NCBI GenBank assembly: GCA_937901865.1
Contig: CALDID010000306.1
Location: 1-16,209, forward strand
Source of the DNA: an uncultured Treponema sp.
GTDB taxonomy: Bacteria > Spirochaetota > Spirochaetia > Treponematales > Treponemataceae
Direction of reading: 5' to 3'
Length of the DNA: 16,209 nucleotides
Part shown: positions 6,112 to 13,980 of the stretch, one piece after another
Numbering within the stretch: position 1 is the stretch's first letter
Layout: each line of letters begins with the position of its first letter
Position numbers and translations under genes: made by a program
Notes under the pieces: generated by a model
Seen by the model: only the letters and a program-made list of their open reading frames with translations
Told to the model about the DNA's origin: nothing
The model's database searches: none

Positions 6112-8226
6112 ATGGCTAACAAATTAGGAAAATTAAATGGTTTGCTAAAAGATGGGCAAATGAGTAGCACTTTTGTTGCTATTGCGTCTGTTGTGGTTGT
6201 GCTTATGCTTGTCATAGGACTTCCTAAGCCTATGATAGATGCTTTTATGATTTTGAACTTAGCGATTTCTGTTGCAATTTTGCTTACGGTTATTTATACG
6301 CCTAAGGCTTCAACTTTTACATCTTTCCCAAGAGTTATACTTCTTGTAACACTTTTTGGATTGGGAATAAATATTTCTTCTACGCGCCTTATTTTGACAG
6401 CGAAAGATATGAGCGCGCAAAGTAATATGGTGAAGGCTTTTGCGAGTATCGTTACTGGTGGAAACAATATTATAATTGGTATTGTTATCTTTATAATTCT
6501 TATCGTTGTTCAAGTTGTAGTTATTACAAAAGGTGCTACGCGTATTTCTGAAGTTGCAGCTCGATTTTCGCTTGATTCGATGAACACAAAAATGTTTGCT
6601 GTTGATTCTGAATTGAACAGCGGCTCTATCACTGAAGAAGAGGCTCGTGCGCGAAAAAAAGAAATCCAAAGAGACAGTGATTTTTATTCTGCAATGGACG
6701 GTGCGTCAAAATTTGTTTCAGGCAACGTGAAAGCAGGTATTTTCATCACGCTTATAAATCTGATAGGTGGCTTTGCTGTTGGAATGTTAATGAATGGAAT
6801 GGATTTTCAGCAAGCTCTGAATAATTATTCTATTCTGACAATCGGAGATGGATTGCTTTCGCAAATGCCTTCTCTTATGCTTTCTTTTGCAACAGGTCTT
6901 ATTGTTACAGGAAGTTCTAGCGATGAGCCTGTGGGCGACCAGCTAAAAAAGCAGTTTTCAGCATCTGGAAATGTATATATTATTGTTGGTGTTGCCCTTG
7001 TTGTTATGGGAGTGGTATTCAGAGGCGGCACTCAATTCTTGCTTATTCCTATCGGTTTGCTTTCTAGTTATTTTGGGTTCAAAATGCTCGATAAGCAGAA
7101 AGCACAAGTTGTGCAGAAAAAGCAAGCAGAAGAAAAAGCTGCTGCTGCGAAGAATGCACAACCTCAAAATCCTGATGATGTAAGTCCTGTCGTTCCTCTT
7201 TACACGCTTTCTCTTGAGCTTGGTTTAGGTCTTATTCCTTTGGTTGATAAGGAAAAAGGTGCAGAATTGCTTGACCGTGTTATTCATATTAGGCGAGAGG
7301 CGGCGATTGATTTAGGTCTTGTTGTGCCTGGTATTCATATTGTTGATAATATGATGCTAGACCCGAATGAATACAGTTTCAAAATCCGCGGTATAGAAGC
7401 GGGACGCAGCATTGTTCGTATGGGATACTATATGTGTATGAATACTGGTGCTGTTACAAAAGAAATGGTAGGAGAAAAGACTCAAGACCCTGCTTTTGGT
7501 ATGCCTGCAATTTGGCTTCCTGAAGATAAGCGTGCAGAAGCAGAAAAGAATGGCTATGCGGTAGTTGACCCTCCTACTATCATTGCAACGCATATTACAG
7601 AAATAATTCGTGCACATGCTGCAGAAATACTTGGACGACAGGAAGTTTCTTCTATAATCAACAAGATAAAAGAAACAAAATCTGTTGTTGTTGACGAAGT
7701 GTTGAATACAGAAAAATTCTCTTATGGAGAGATTGAGAATGTATTGAAAAACCTTTTGAGAGAGCAAGTGTCTATAAGAAATATGGAAGTTATTTTGGAA
7801 ACCCTTGCAAATTATGGCAAGATAACCCATAATACATGGATTCTTACAGAAAAGGTGAGAGAAGCTCTTGGTGCTCAGATTTGTTTGCAATATGCAGACC
7901 AGGATAGAAAACTTCGAGTTGTGCAACTTTCTCAGCAATGGGCAGAAAAAATCTTAGAGAATAAAGTTGACCCTCAGGACGGCTCTGAACCGTATGTTGC
8001 ATTTAGTTCTCAAGATGGTCGAAGGTGGATAAAATCTGTAAGTGATACGATTGTAGCTGTACAATCTCATAATTTTCAGCCTATAATTCTTTGTCCTGCA
8101 GAAGTGCGTCAACTTGTGTATTCTTCAACTGCAAGAGAAATGAAACTCGTGGTAATTTCTATACAAGAAGTTTTGGCGGCTGGTAGTAATGTTATCTTAG
8201 AACCTGTAGGAGAAATAAATGCTTAA
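6112..8226 (+). CDS. flhA: FlhA, flagellar export gate protein
   Basis: The 704-residue protein is the largest export-gate component. It forms a nonameric ring that receives chaperone-substrate complexes. The N-terminal half (to about residue 325) is membrane-embedded and contains the family signature FPRVILLVTLFGLGINISST (about residues 70-89). The cytoplasmic loop between helices 4 and 5 includes AVDSELNSGSITEEEARARK and DFYSAMDGASKFVSGNVKAG. A Lys/Glu/Ala/Gln-rich linker (about 330-350) leads to the soluble domain (about 360-700), with VPLYTLSLELGLGLIPLVD and GLVVPGIHIVDNMML. Length is normal. Its last 8 nt overlap the flhF start. Confidence 0.97.
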   Translation: MANKLGKLNGLLKDGQMSSTFVAIASVVVVLMLVIGLPKPMIDAFMILNLAISVAILLTVIYTPKASTFTSFPRVILLVTLFGLGINISSTRLILTAKDMSAQSNMVKAFASIVTGGNNIIIGIVIFIILIVVQVVVITKGATRISEVAARFSLDSMNTKMFAVDSELNSGSITEEEARARKKEIQRDSDFYSAMDGASKFVSGNVKAGIFITLINLIGGFAVGMLMNGMDFQQALNNYSILTIGDGLLSQMPSLMLSFATGLIVTGSSSDEPVGDQLKKQFSASGNVYIIVGVALVVMGVVFRGGTQFLLIPIGLLSSYFGFKMLDKQKAQVVQKKQAEEKAAAAKNAQPQNPDDVSPVVPLYTLSLELGLGLIPLVDKEKGAELLDRVIHIRREAAIDLGLVVPGIHIVDNMMLDPNEYSFKIRGIEAGRSIVRMGYYMCMNTGAVTKEMVGEKTQDPAFGMPAIWLPEDKRAEAEKNGYAVVDPPTIIATHITEIIRAHAAEILGRQEVSSIINKIKETKSVVVDEVLNTEKFSYGEIENVLKNLLREQVSIRNMEVILETLANYGKITHNTWILTEKVREALGAQICLQYADQDRKLRVVQLSQQWAEKILENKVDPQDGSEPYVAFSSQDGRRWIKSVSDTIVAVQSHNFQPIILCPAEVRQLVYSSTAREMKLVVISIQEVLAAGSNVILEPVGEINA
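8207..8212 (+). promoter_or_regulatory. Ribosome binding site of flhF
   Basis: TAGGAG lies inside the end of flhA, 6 nt before ATG 8219. It decides for this start over the in-frame ATG at 8234, which would be 21 nt away. Confidence 0.65.
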
Positions 8227-9409
8227 TGATGCAATGGAGCAAACGATTATAAAACCTACATACGAAGACTGTATGGAGGCTTTATATAATGAGTATGGAG
8301 ATAATTTTGTACCGATTCGTAAAGATACCGTGTTTGTGAGAGGCGGCTTTTTGGGGCTATCTCAGAAATCTGCAATAAAAGTGTCTTATTATGTTAAGAA
8401 CTCTGAAATATATCAAAAGCCTGAACCTGTGGTAAGGCAAGCAACTCCTATTGTATCTAACCCGAATGCAGAAGTTACGAATGAAAAGATAGACGAGATG
8501 AAGAAGCAGATAGAAGATTTAACTCATAAAGTGTCTTTATTTGCTACAACCATGATTCAACCAGATAAACATGAGTCTATAAAGAGAATTGAATCGATTT
8601 TACAAGAAAATGAGTTTACGCCGTCATTTATTGAAGATATTTCAAATAGAATGAGGTCTGACTTTACGAGCAAGGAACTTGATGATTTTGATTTAGTTGA
8701 GCATCGTGTTATTGATTGGATAGGGCAGAGAATTCATATAGCGCAAGAAGGGTATTTTAAAGCTCCTCATATCATTGTTATTGTTGGACCTACAGGAGTT
8801 GGAAAAACGACAACAGTTGCAAAAATGGGAGCAGGAGTTATCCTAGAGGCAAGAAAGAACGGAAAGGAAGACCCCCTTGTTCGTATGGTTACAACAGATA
8901 TAACTCGCGTCGGTGCTGAAGAGCAGTTAAAGACGTATGGCGATTTGATGAATGTGGGAGTTGATAAGGCTGAAAATCCTGAGGCTTTGCAAAAGATATT
9001 TGAAGAGTATAAAGATACGGTAGATACGCTTCTTGTTGATACAAGTGGATACAGCCCGAATGATTATTCTTCCATTGCAAAGATGAGGGAACTTCTCAAT
9101 GTGCAGGGAATGAAGCCTGATGTATATTTAGCAGTTTCAGCTTCAACGAAAGCAAGAGACCTTGAGAATATTATTCGTAGTTATGAAATGTTTGAGTTTC
9201 GGTCTGTTATAATAACAAAGTTTGATGAAACTACTCGTTATGGCAATTTTTTGAGTGTTCTTGCCGAGAAAAATAAATCGATTTCTTATATAACAGATGG
9301 TCAACAAGTGCCTCGGTATATAAGAAAAGCAACAGTTGTAGATTTTTTGAAGAATCTTGCCGATTTTAAAGTAGACCGCGCTCATATTGATGATTTATTC
9401 AGGAGTTAA
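8219..9409 (+). CDS. flhF: FlhF, SRP-like GTPase for flagellar placement
   Basis: The 396-residue protein is the third SRP-type GTPase, beside Ffh and FtsY, and marks the cell pole where flagella are built. An N-terminal basic/variable region (about 1-110) is followed by a helical N-domain and the GTPase G-domain. The G1 P-loop GPTGVGKTT is at residues 190-198. A TTDITRVGAEEQL stretch matches the SRP insertion-box region. G3 is DTSG (274-277; SRP relatives often have DTAG) and G4 is TKFDE (333-337; usually TKLDE). The gene overlaps flhA by 8 nt and is followed by flhG after 5 nt, the usual functional pair. FlhF activity is normally stimulated by the FlhG N-terminus. Confidence 0.96.
   Translation: MLNDAMEQTIIKPTYEDCMEALYNEYGDNFVPIRKDTVFVRGGFLGLSQKSAIKVSYYVKNSEIYQKPEPVVRQATPIVSNPNAEVTNEKIDEMKKQIEDLTHKVSLFATTMIQPDKHESIKRIESILQENEFTPSFIEDISNRMRSDFTSKELDDFDLVEHRVIDWIGQRIHIAQEGYFKAPHIIVIVGPTGVGKTTTVAKMGAGVILEARKNGKEDPLVRMVTTDITRVGAEEQLKTYGDLMNVGVDKAENPEALQKIFEEYKDTVDTLLVDTSGYSPNDYSSIAKMRELLNVQGMKPDVYLAVSASTKARDLENIIRSYEMFEFRSVIITKFDETTRYGNFLSVLAEKNKSISYITDGQQVPRYIRKATVVDFLKNLADFKVDRAHIDDLFRS
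9401..9405 (+). promoter_or_regulatory. Ribosome binding site of flhG
   Basis: AGGAG at the very end of flhF lies 9 nt before ATG 9415 and supports that start. Confidence 0.6.
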
Positions 9410-9414
9410 AGAAT

Positions 9415-10284
9415 ATGGACGAACAAGCATCTGAATTAAGAGAGCTTATGCATAATGATAAGCAAGAGCAATCTAATAAAATGCATCACACTCGTGTTAT
9501 CGCTATTACAAGTGGAAAAGGTGGTGTAGGAAAAACTAGTGTTGCTATAAATATGGCTATTGCTTATGCTCAGACTGGCAAGAAAGTTATTTTAATTGAT
9601 TGCGATATGGGTATGGCAAATGTCAATGTCATGATGAATATTGTGCCGCAGTATAACCTTATGCAAGTGATAAACGGACAGAAAAAAATGTCTGATATTA
9701 TTTTGAATACCGAATATGGAATTCAGTTTATTGCAGGTGCAAATGGATTTTCAAAAGTTGCAAACTTGTCGGCTGATGAGCTTGAGATTTTTGCAATGCA
9801 GTTCAGTTCTTTAGGTAATGCTGATATAATTATTATTGATACTGGTGCAGGAGTGGCAGATAATGTTATGAAATTCCTTGCAGCAGCTGATGAAGTCTAT
9901 GTTGTTACAACTCCTGAGCCTACTGCGATTACAGATGCCTATGGAATTATAAAGATTATTACAACTGAATTGAATAGCAAAGATATTCAGTTGAATCTTC
10001 TAGTGAACAGAGTTCATTCTGCAGACGAAGGCAAAAAAATTTCTGACAGGATTATAACTATTGTTGGGCAGTTTTTGAATTTTAAGGTTAATTATATAGG
10101 TTTTGTGTATGATGACCCAGTTGTTCAAAATTCTATTGCGCGGCAAAAGCCTTTTATTATTGTTAGTCCTGCATCAAAGCCTGCGATTTGCATTAAGCAT
10201 ATTGTAAGCAGAATTGAGAAAGTTGCTGTTCCTGAAACAAATGGTGTTAGTGGCTTCTTGAAGAAATTTATTGGAAAAAAATAG
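9415..10284 (+). CDS. flhG: FlhG (YlxH), MinD/ParA-like ATPase controlling flagellar number
   Basis: The 289-residue protein is a MinD-type P-loop ATPase that works with FlhF. The deviant Walker A is SGKGGVGKTS (residues 33-42) with its signature lysine K35. LIDCDMGMANV (from residue 60) forms the A'/switch I region, and IIDTGAG (D142) is the Walker B region. The N-terminus MDEQASELRELM matches the DQAxxLR motif that stimulates FlhF GTPase in Bacillus FlhG, so the regulatory link seems kept. The C-terminal membrane-targeting helix is plausible in the basic end (GFLKKFIGKK). The next gene starts 70 nt downstream after a promoter-like sequence. Confidence 0.95.
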   Translation: MDEQASELRELMHNDKQEQSNKMHHTRVIAITSGKGGVGKTSVAINMAIAYAQTGKKVILIDCDMGMANVNVMMNIVPQYNLMQVINGQKKMSDIILNTEYGIQFIAGANGFSKVANLSADELEIFAMQFSSLGNADIIIIDTGAGVADNVMKFLAAADEVYVVTTPEPTAITDAYGIIKIITTELNSKDIQLNLLVNRVHSADEGKKISDRIITIVGQFLNFKVNYIGFVYDDPVVQNSIARQKPFIIVSPASKPAICIKHIVSRIEKVAVPETNGVSGFLKKFIGKK

Positions 10285-10301
10285 ATTTTTTACTATTTGA
10301 T

Positions 10302-10328
10302 TTTACCTATTGTGCTATTTGCTATAAT
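10302..10328 (+). promoter_or_regulatory. Extended -10 promoter before the fliA gene cluster
   Basis: TGCTATAAT at 10320-10328 is a perfect extended -10 element. Upstream, TTTACC (10302-10307) is a weak -35 at 15 nt; the alternative TTGATT (10297-10302) is too far at 20 nt. The expected start of transcription is near 10335, about 20 nt before the ATG at 10355. The site lies in the only sizeable gap since fliO, and would give the downstream genes their own housekeeping-sigma promoter. Confidence 0.6.
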
Positions 10329-10342
10329 CTAGTTAAGCGAAA

Positions 10343-10347
10343 AGGAG
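10343..10347 (+). promoter_or_regulatory. Ribosome binding site of the unnamed membrane protein gene
   Basis: AGGAG within AAAAGGAG lies 7 nt before ATG 10355. It supports the ATG rather than the GTG directly before it. Confidence 0.65.
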
Positions 10348-10354
10348 AATTGTG

Positions 10355-11101
10355 ATGAACCCTAAGATTATTGGAATTGCAGCAGGTGTAGGGTTTGTTT
10401 TATCAATCCTTATAGGTCTGATTGCGCAGAATTCTATTATTGCGATTTTTTTGAGAGGTTTTATCTGTGCTGCTGTTTGTGCAGGTATGAGTGCAGGTAT
10501 AATGTTTATATTTGGCAAATACTTAGCAGAGGGAAGTGAGTTAGATTCTAATTTTGCTTCTCCTAAGACAACAGGGAATGTGATTGATATAACTCTTGAT
10601 GATGAGAAGTTAGCCGAAGAGAAAGATGCTCCTAAGTTTAAAGTAAGTGAAAACTTAAAGAACATGTTAGACGAAAAGAGTGAAACAAAGTCTGAAGCGA
10701 AAGCTGCATCTTCAGAGAACCTAGCAACTGCTGCAGAGGAAAAACAAGCTACGAGCGAAAATAATACTGGTTCTTCTGAAAATGTTGAAACTAATTCATT
10801 TAAGCCGATGAATGTTGCTTCTGTTACGCAATCTTCAGAGCAGGTGAGTGAGAAAAAAAATAAAGTTGGTGATGAAGAGTTAGATGCACTTCCTGATATA
10901 GGGGATATTGAGAAGAATTCAAATAATGATGATACTGTCGTGGATTCTTTCTCAAGTTCAGGAGATGTTAGTCAAAGTGTTGCACCTTCTATGCCTTCAT
11001 CAAAATCTGCGTCTTTTTCAGACGGTTCTAATCCATCTGTAAAAGATGCGGCGACTATAGCTCAGGCTATAAGAAGTGTTTTAGCAAGAGAAGGTTCTTG
11101 A
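10355..11101 (+). CDS. Uncharacterised two-helix membrane protein with acidic tail
   Basis: The 248-residue product matches no family that I recognise. Two closely spaced hydrophobic helices (about residues 5-25 and 28-53) form a hairpin at the N-terminus, with IAGVG-like small-residue runs and a GKYLAEG end. The rest (about 60-225) is hydrophilic, rich in Ser, Glu, Lys and Asn, and likely disordered, with repeated SSEN/SEN and KSEAK elements. The last 20 residues (KDAATIAQAIRSVLAREGS) could form an amphipathic helix. It lies between flhG and fliA, where treponemes often carry an unnamed gene. It has its own promoter-like site and a good ribosome site. The context suggests a role in flagellar regulation or placement, but nothing in the sequence shows it. 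Confidence 0.85.
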   Translation: MNPKIIGIAAGVGFVLSILIGLIAQNSIIAIFLRGFICAAVCAGMSAGIMFIFGKYLAEGSELDSNFASPKTTGNVIDITLDDEKLAEEKDAPKFKVSENLKNMLDEKSETKSEAKAASSENLATAAEEKQATSENNTGSSENVETNSFKPMNVASVTQSSEQVSEKKNKVGDEELDALPDIGDIEKNSNNDDTVVDSFSSSGDVSQSVAPSMPSSKSASFSDGSNPSVKDAATIAQAIRSVLAREGS

Positions 11102-11124
11102 TTTTGACGCAAAAAAATGTAGTG

Positions 11125-11131
11125 GGTGGGG
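11125..11131 (+). promoter_or_regulatory. Unusual GGTGGGG ribosome site of fliA
   Basis: GGTGGGG ends 3 nt before ATG 11135. It favours that ATG over the in-frame GTG at 11126, which lies within the site itself. Confidence 0.55.
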
Positions 11132-11134
11132 AAG

Positions 11135-11923
11135 ATGACAAAATCAATATTTGATGAGAGACCCGAAGAAGAAATTTGGTTGGAATATAAGAAAACAAAA
11201 AATCCTGCATTACGAGACGGTCTAATTCGTCAGTATATGCCTTTGGTAAAGTATGTGGCTGGCAAAGTTTCAACGGGTATGCCTAGCACAGTCGAATTTG
11301 ATGATTTGGTAAGTTTTGGACAATTCGGACTTTTGGACGCAATAAATAAATATGACCCAGATAAGAATGTTAAGTTCAAAACATATGCGGTAACTCGTAT
11401 CCGTGGTGCGATATTTGATGAACTTCGCCAATTAGACTGGGTGCCTCGTTCTGTACGTCAAAAATCGAGAGAGATTGAAGATACGATAGGAAATCTTGAA
11501 GCTCGACTTGGACGTACTGCAACAGATTCTGAAGTGGCTCAAGAGATGGGAATAAGTGAATCTGAATTTCAGCAGACCATTATGAAAGTGTCGGGAACGA
11601 GTGTGTTATCTTTAAATGATGTGTGGTATTCTGGAGATGATAGCGACCATATGTCGATTGGGGATAGCATAGAAGCTCCGTCTAGCCTAAATCCTGATGT
11701 AATTGTGGAGCGTGATGAAGTTCGTCGTGTCATAATTGAGGCTATAAATGAGCTTCCTGATAAGGAAAAAATGGTAATAGTGTTGTATTATCATGAGGAT
11801 TTGACTTTCAAAGAGATTGGGCAAGTTCTTGAAGTTAGTGAATCTCGTATTTCACAGCTTCACACTAAAGCTAATCTTCGCCTTAGAGCCAAATTAACCA
11901 ATATTCGTAAAGGAATTATCTAA
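11135..11923 (+). CDS. fliA: FliA, flagellar sigma factor (sigma-28, WhiG family)
   Basis: From ATG 11135 the product is 262 residues, a usual sigma-28 length. It directs RNA polymerase to late flagellar and chemotaxis promoters. Region 2 (about residues 25-100) has PLVKYVAGKV, FDDLVSFGQFGLLDAINKYD and FKTYAVTRIRGAIFDELR. The WVPRSVRQKSREIE stretch marks the start of region 3, with EVAQEMGIS inside it. Region 4 (about 205-255) has LPDKEKMVIVLYYHEDLT and a helix-turn-helix (FKEIGQVLEVSESRISQLH). No FlgM anti-sigma gene lies in this window. The stop overlaps the next start (TAATG). Confidence 0.96.
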   Translation: MTKSIFDERPEEEIWLEYKKTKNPALRDGLIRQYMPLVKYVAGKVSTGMPSTVEFDDLVSFGQFGLLDAINKYDPDKNVKFKTYAVTRIRGAIFDELRQLDWVPRSVRQKSREIEDTIGNLEARLGRTATDSEVAQEMGISESEFQQTIMKVSGTSVLSLNDVWYSGDDSDHMSIGDSIEAPSSLNPDVIVERDEVRRVIIEAINELPDKEKMVIVLYYHEDLTFKEIGQVLEVSESRISQLHTKANLRLRAKLTNIRKGII

Positions 11924-13908
11924 TGGTTACGATTGAAAAAATTCGCGAAGATATGAAAAAGGAATTAGAAAAAGATTCCGATTTACATTCCGTAGAAGTC
12001 AGAGCAGATACTCTTGAAGAGGCTTTAGCAGATGCTGGTGTGCAGCTTGATTCAAATGTAAAGAACCTTGAATATGAAGTGCAAGAAAAAGGTTCGGCAG
12101 GTATGTTTGGACTTGCAAAAAAGCCGTGGAAGATAAAAGTCTATATGACTGCGGAAGCTATAGAGAAACAGCATAAACAGCAAGTTGCTGCAGGAACTGC
12201 TACATCAGCTGACGGTACAGTGGCTGAAGAAGAAAAGATTATCGACAAAGACGGCGTATTCTTTGTGCATTATTTCGGTTCAGATATTTATCTAAAGGTT
12301 TTGTTGCCTGTAGGAAATGGTCAGCCAGTTGCATTGGAAGAGGTTATGGCTGCTGCTAGAAGAGCCGATACGCTTTCTATTGAGGAAAATGATATAAAGA
12401 AGTTTGTAGCATCTGGCACAGATGGTGAATATAAATCAATTGGTATGTTTAACCATGTGCAGAGTGCAGATGCTGTCGCTGTTGTAGATATTTCTTCTGA
12501 TGATATGCTTGCAACGGTAACGGTAACGCCTCCTGCCGTAAGTGGTGCAGAGATTTCTATAGAACAGTTTAAGAAATTGCTTATTGATTACAATGTTTCT
12601 GAACCTTGTATTTCAATGGAAAAGATAACGGAGTTCGTTGATAATCCTATTTATAATGTACCATTTGAAATGGCTACTGCTCGTAAGGCAATCGATGGTG
12701 CAGATGCGTATATGGATTACAAGTTTGAGACCGATAACAAGAAGCACCGAATGAAAGAGGACGAGAAGACTGGACAAATCAACTTCAAGGAACTCAACCT
12801 CATTCATAACGTTGTTGCAGGCGAGCTTTTGGCTGTCAAAATCGACGCACAGCGCGGACAGGGCGGCAAAACGATTTCTGGTCGTTATCTTGAAGCTAGA
12901 AACGGTAAAGATATACAAATCCCACTTGGTAAGAATGTTAAACTTGATGCAGATGGGCACTCTGTTTTGGCAGCTGTGGACGGTCAAGTATCGCTTGATA
13001 ATGGAAAGATTTGTGTTGAACCTGTTATTACTTATGAAAAGGGTATCAATGCAAAGACGGGAAATGTGTCTTTTGTTGGAAATGTTATTGTCAATGGCAA
13101 TGTCGAAGATGGATACGACATCAAGGCAGACGGCAATATCGAAATCAACGGCGGTGTTGGTAACTGCAAGATTACAGCAGGCGGCTTCATCTTTATCACG
13201 CAGGGCGTTATGGGACGAGATGAAGGCGTGTTGACTGCGGGAAAATCAATTTGGGCGAAGTTTATCAATTCTGCTAAGGTTGATGCAGGTGAGCATGTTC
13301 TTGTTACCGACAGCATAATGACAAGTGAAGTTACTGCAATGAAGCGCATTATTTTGCGGGGAAAGAGAGCGCAGATTACGGGCGGTCATCTCTTTGCAAC
13401 TGAGGAAATTGCAGCGAAGAACCTTGGTAATGAAAGCGGAACGGAAACGATACTTGAAGTAGGTATCGACCCGAAAGCAAAGCAAAGACAGGCTGTATTG
13501 CAGGCTCAGCAAAATGCGCTTATAAAAGAGCTTGAAGATGTTGACCTTAATATCAACACACTTGAGATGAACAAGAAGAATATGCGCAAGTTGCCGATTG
13601 AGAAAGAAGAAAAGCTCAATGAGCTTGTTGAGCGCAAAAATCAGATTATAGAGGAATCTGACAAGATAAATGCAGAGCTTGAGTCTATCAATGAACACTT
13701 GAGAGAGCTAAAGGCAATCGGTAAGGTCAAAATTGAGGGAACTGCTCACCCTGGTTCAATCGTGTATGTGCGTGATGTAAAAGACGATGTTCGCACGGAG
13801 GTTAAGGCGGTTACGTTCTACTATGAGGGCGGCTTTGTTAAGCGCGGTAAGTATGAAAAGCCGACGGTTGACGACATTGAAGCACCAGAGGGATATTCTG
13901 GAATGTAG
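11923..13908 (+). CDS. FapA/DUF342 family protein with N-terminal Jag-like domain
   Basis: The 661-residue protein has three visible parts. Residues 1-75 resemble a Jag-N domain (VEVRADTLEEALADAGVQL, then an EKGSAGMFGLAKKPWKIKV ending). Residues about 85-500 match the FapA/DUF342 pattern: an N-terminal alpha/beta region, then a stack of short Gly/Val/Ile strands typical of a right-handed beta-helix (GKTISGRYLEARNGKDIQIP, VIVNGNVEDGYDIKADG, GGVGNCKITAGGFIFITQG). Residues about 520-600 form a charged coiled coil, and a short C-terminal segment (GTAHPGSIVYV) closes it. FapA has been linked to flagellar assembly in Vibrio; the role here is inferred from that and from coupling to fliA. AAAGGA (11909-11914) is 8 nt before the ATG. 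Codon use becomes more C/G-ending after about 12720. Confidence 0.88.
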   Translation: MVTIEKIREDMKKELEKDSDLHSVEVRADTLEEALADAGVQLDSNVKNLEYEVQEKGSAGMFGLAKKPWKIKVYMTAEAIEKQHKQQVAAGTATSADGTVAEEEKIIDKDGVFFVHYFGSDIYLKVLLPVGNGQPVALEEVMAAARRADTLSIEENDIKKFVASGTDGEYKSIGMFNHVQSADAVAVVDISSDDMLATVTVTPPAVSGAEISIEQFKKLLIDYNVSEPCISMEKITEFVDNPIYNVPFEMATARKAIDGADAYMDYKFETDNKKHRMKEDEKTGQINFKELNLIHNVVAGELLAVKIDAQRGQGGKTISGRYLEARNGKDIQIPLGKNVKLDADGHSVLAAVDGQVSLDNGKICVEPVITYEKGINAKTGNVSFVGNVIVNGNVEDGYDIKADGNIEINGGVGNCKITAGGFIFITQGVMGRDEGVLTAGKSIWAKFINSAKVDAGEHVLVTDSIMTSEVTAMKRIILRGKRAQITGGHLFATEEIAAKNLGNESGTETILEVGIDPKAKQRQAVLQAQQNALIKELEDVDLNINTLEMNKKNMRKLPIEKEEKLNELVERKNQIIEESDKINAELESINEHLRELKAIGKVKIEGTAHPGSIVYVRDVKDDVRTEVKAVTFYYEGGFVKRGKYEKPTVDDIEAPEGYSGM

Positions 13909-13934
13909 CTTTTGCGAAAAAGGCTGATGAGAAG

Positions 13935-13956
13935 CGGGGAGAAATCCCCGTTTTTT
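13935..13956 (+). terminator. Intrinsic terminator of the fliA-fapA unit
   Basis: CGGGGA (13935-13940) pairs with TCCCCG (13945-13950) around a GAAA tetraloop (GNRA type), followed by six T (13951-13956). This is a clear rho-independent terminator 26 nt after the stop of the DUF342 gene. Confidence 0.9.
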
Positions 13957-13980
13957 AGTTATAAGAGAGGTGTACACAGT

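Noticed and set aside
7357..7938. 193-codon minus-strand frame opposite flhA
   Set aside because: Shadow of a well-supported gene; the composition (many Cys, Phe, Asn) is typical of antisense translation.
10279..10298. AAATAG/CTATTT hairpin after flhG as a terminator
   Set aside because: The stem is six A/T-rich pairs and the T-run lies in the loop, not after the stem.
11126..11134. GTG start for fliA at 11126
   Set aside because: It lies inside the GGTGGGG site; the ATG at 11135 gives the better spaced start.
13868..13897. Promoter TTGACG with GATATT at 18 nt for the restriction gene
   Set aside because: The -10 matches only four of six positions, and the terminator lies downstream of it, before the gene.
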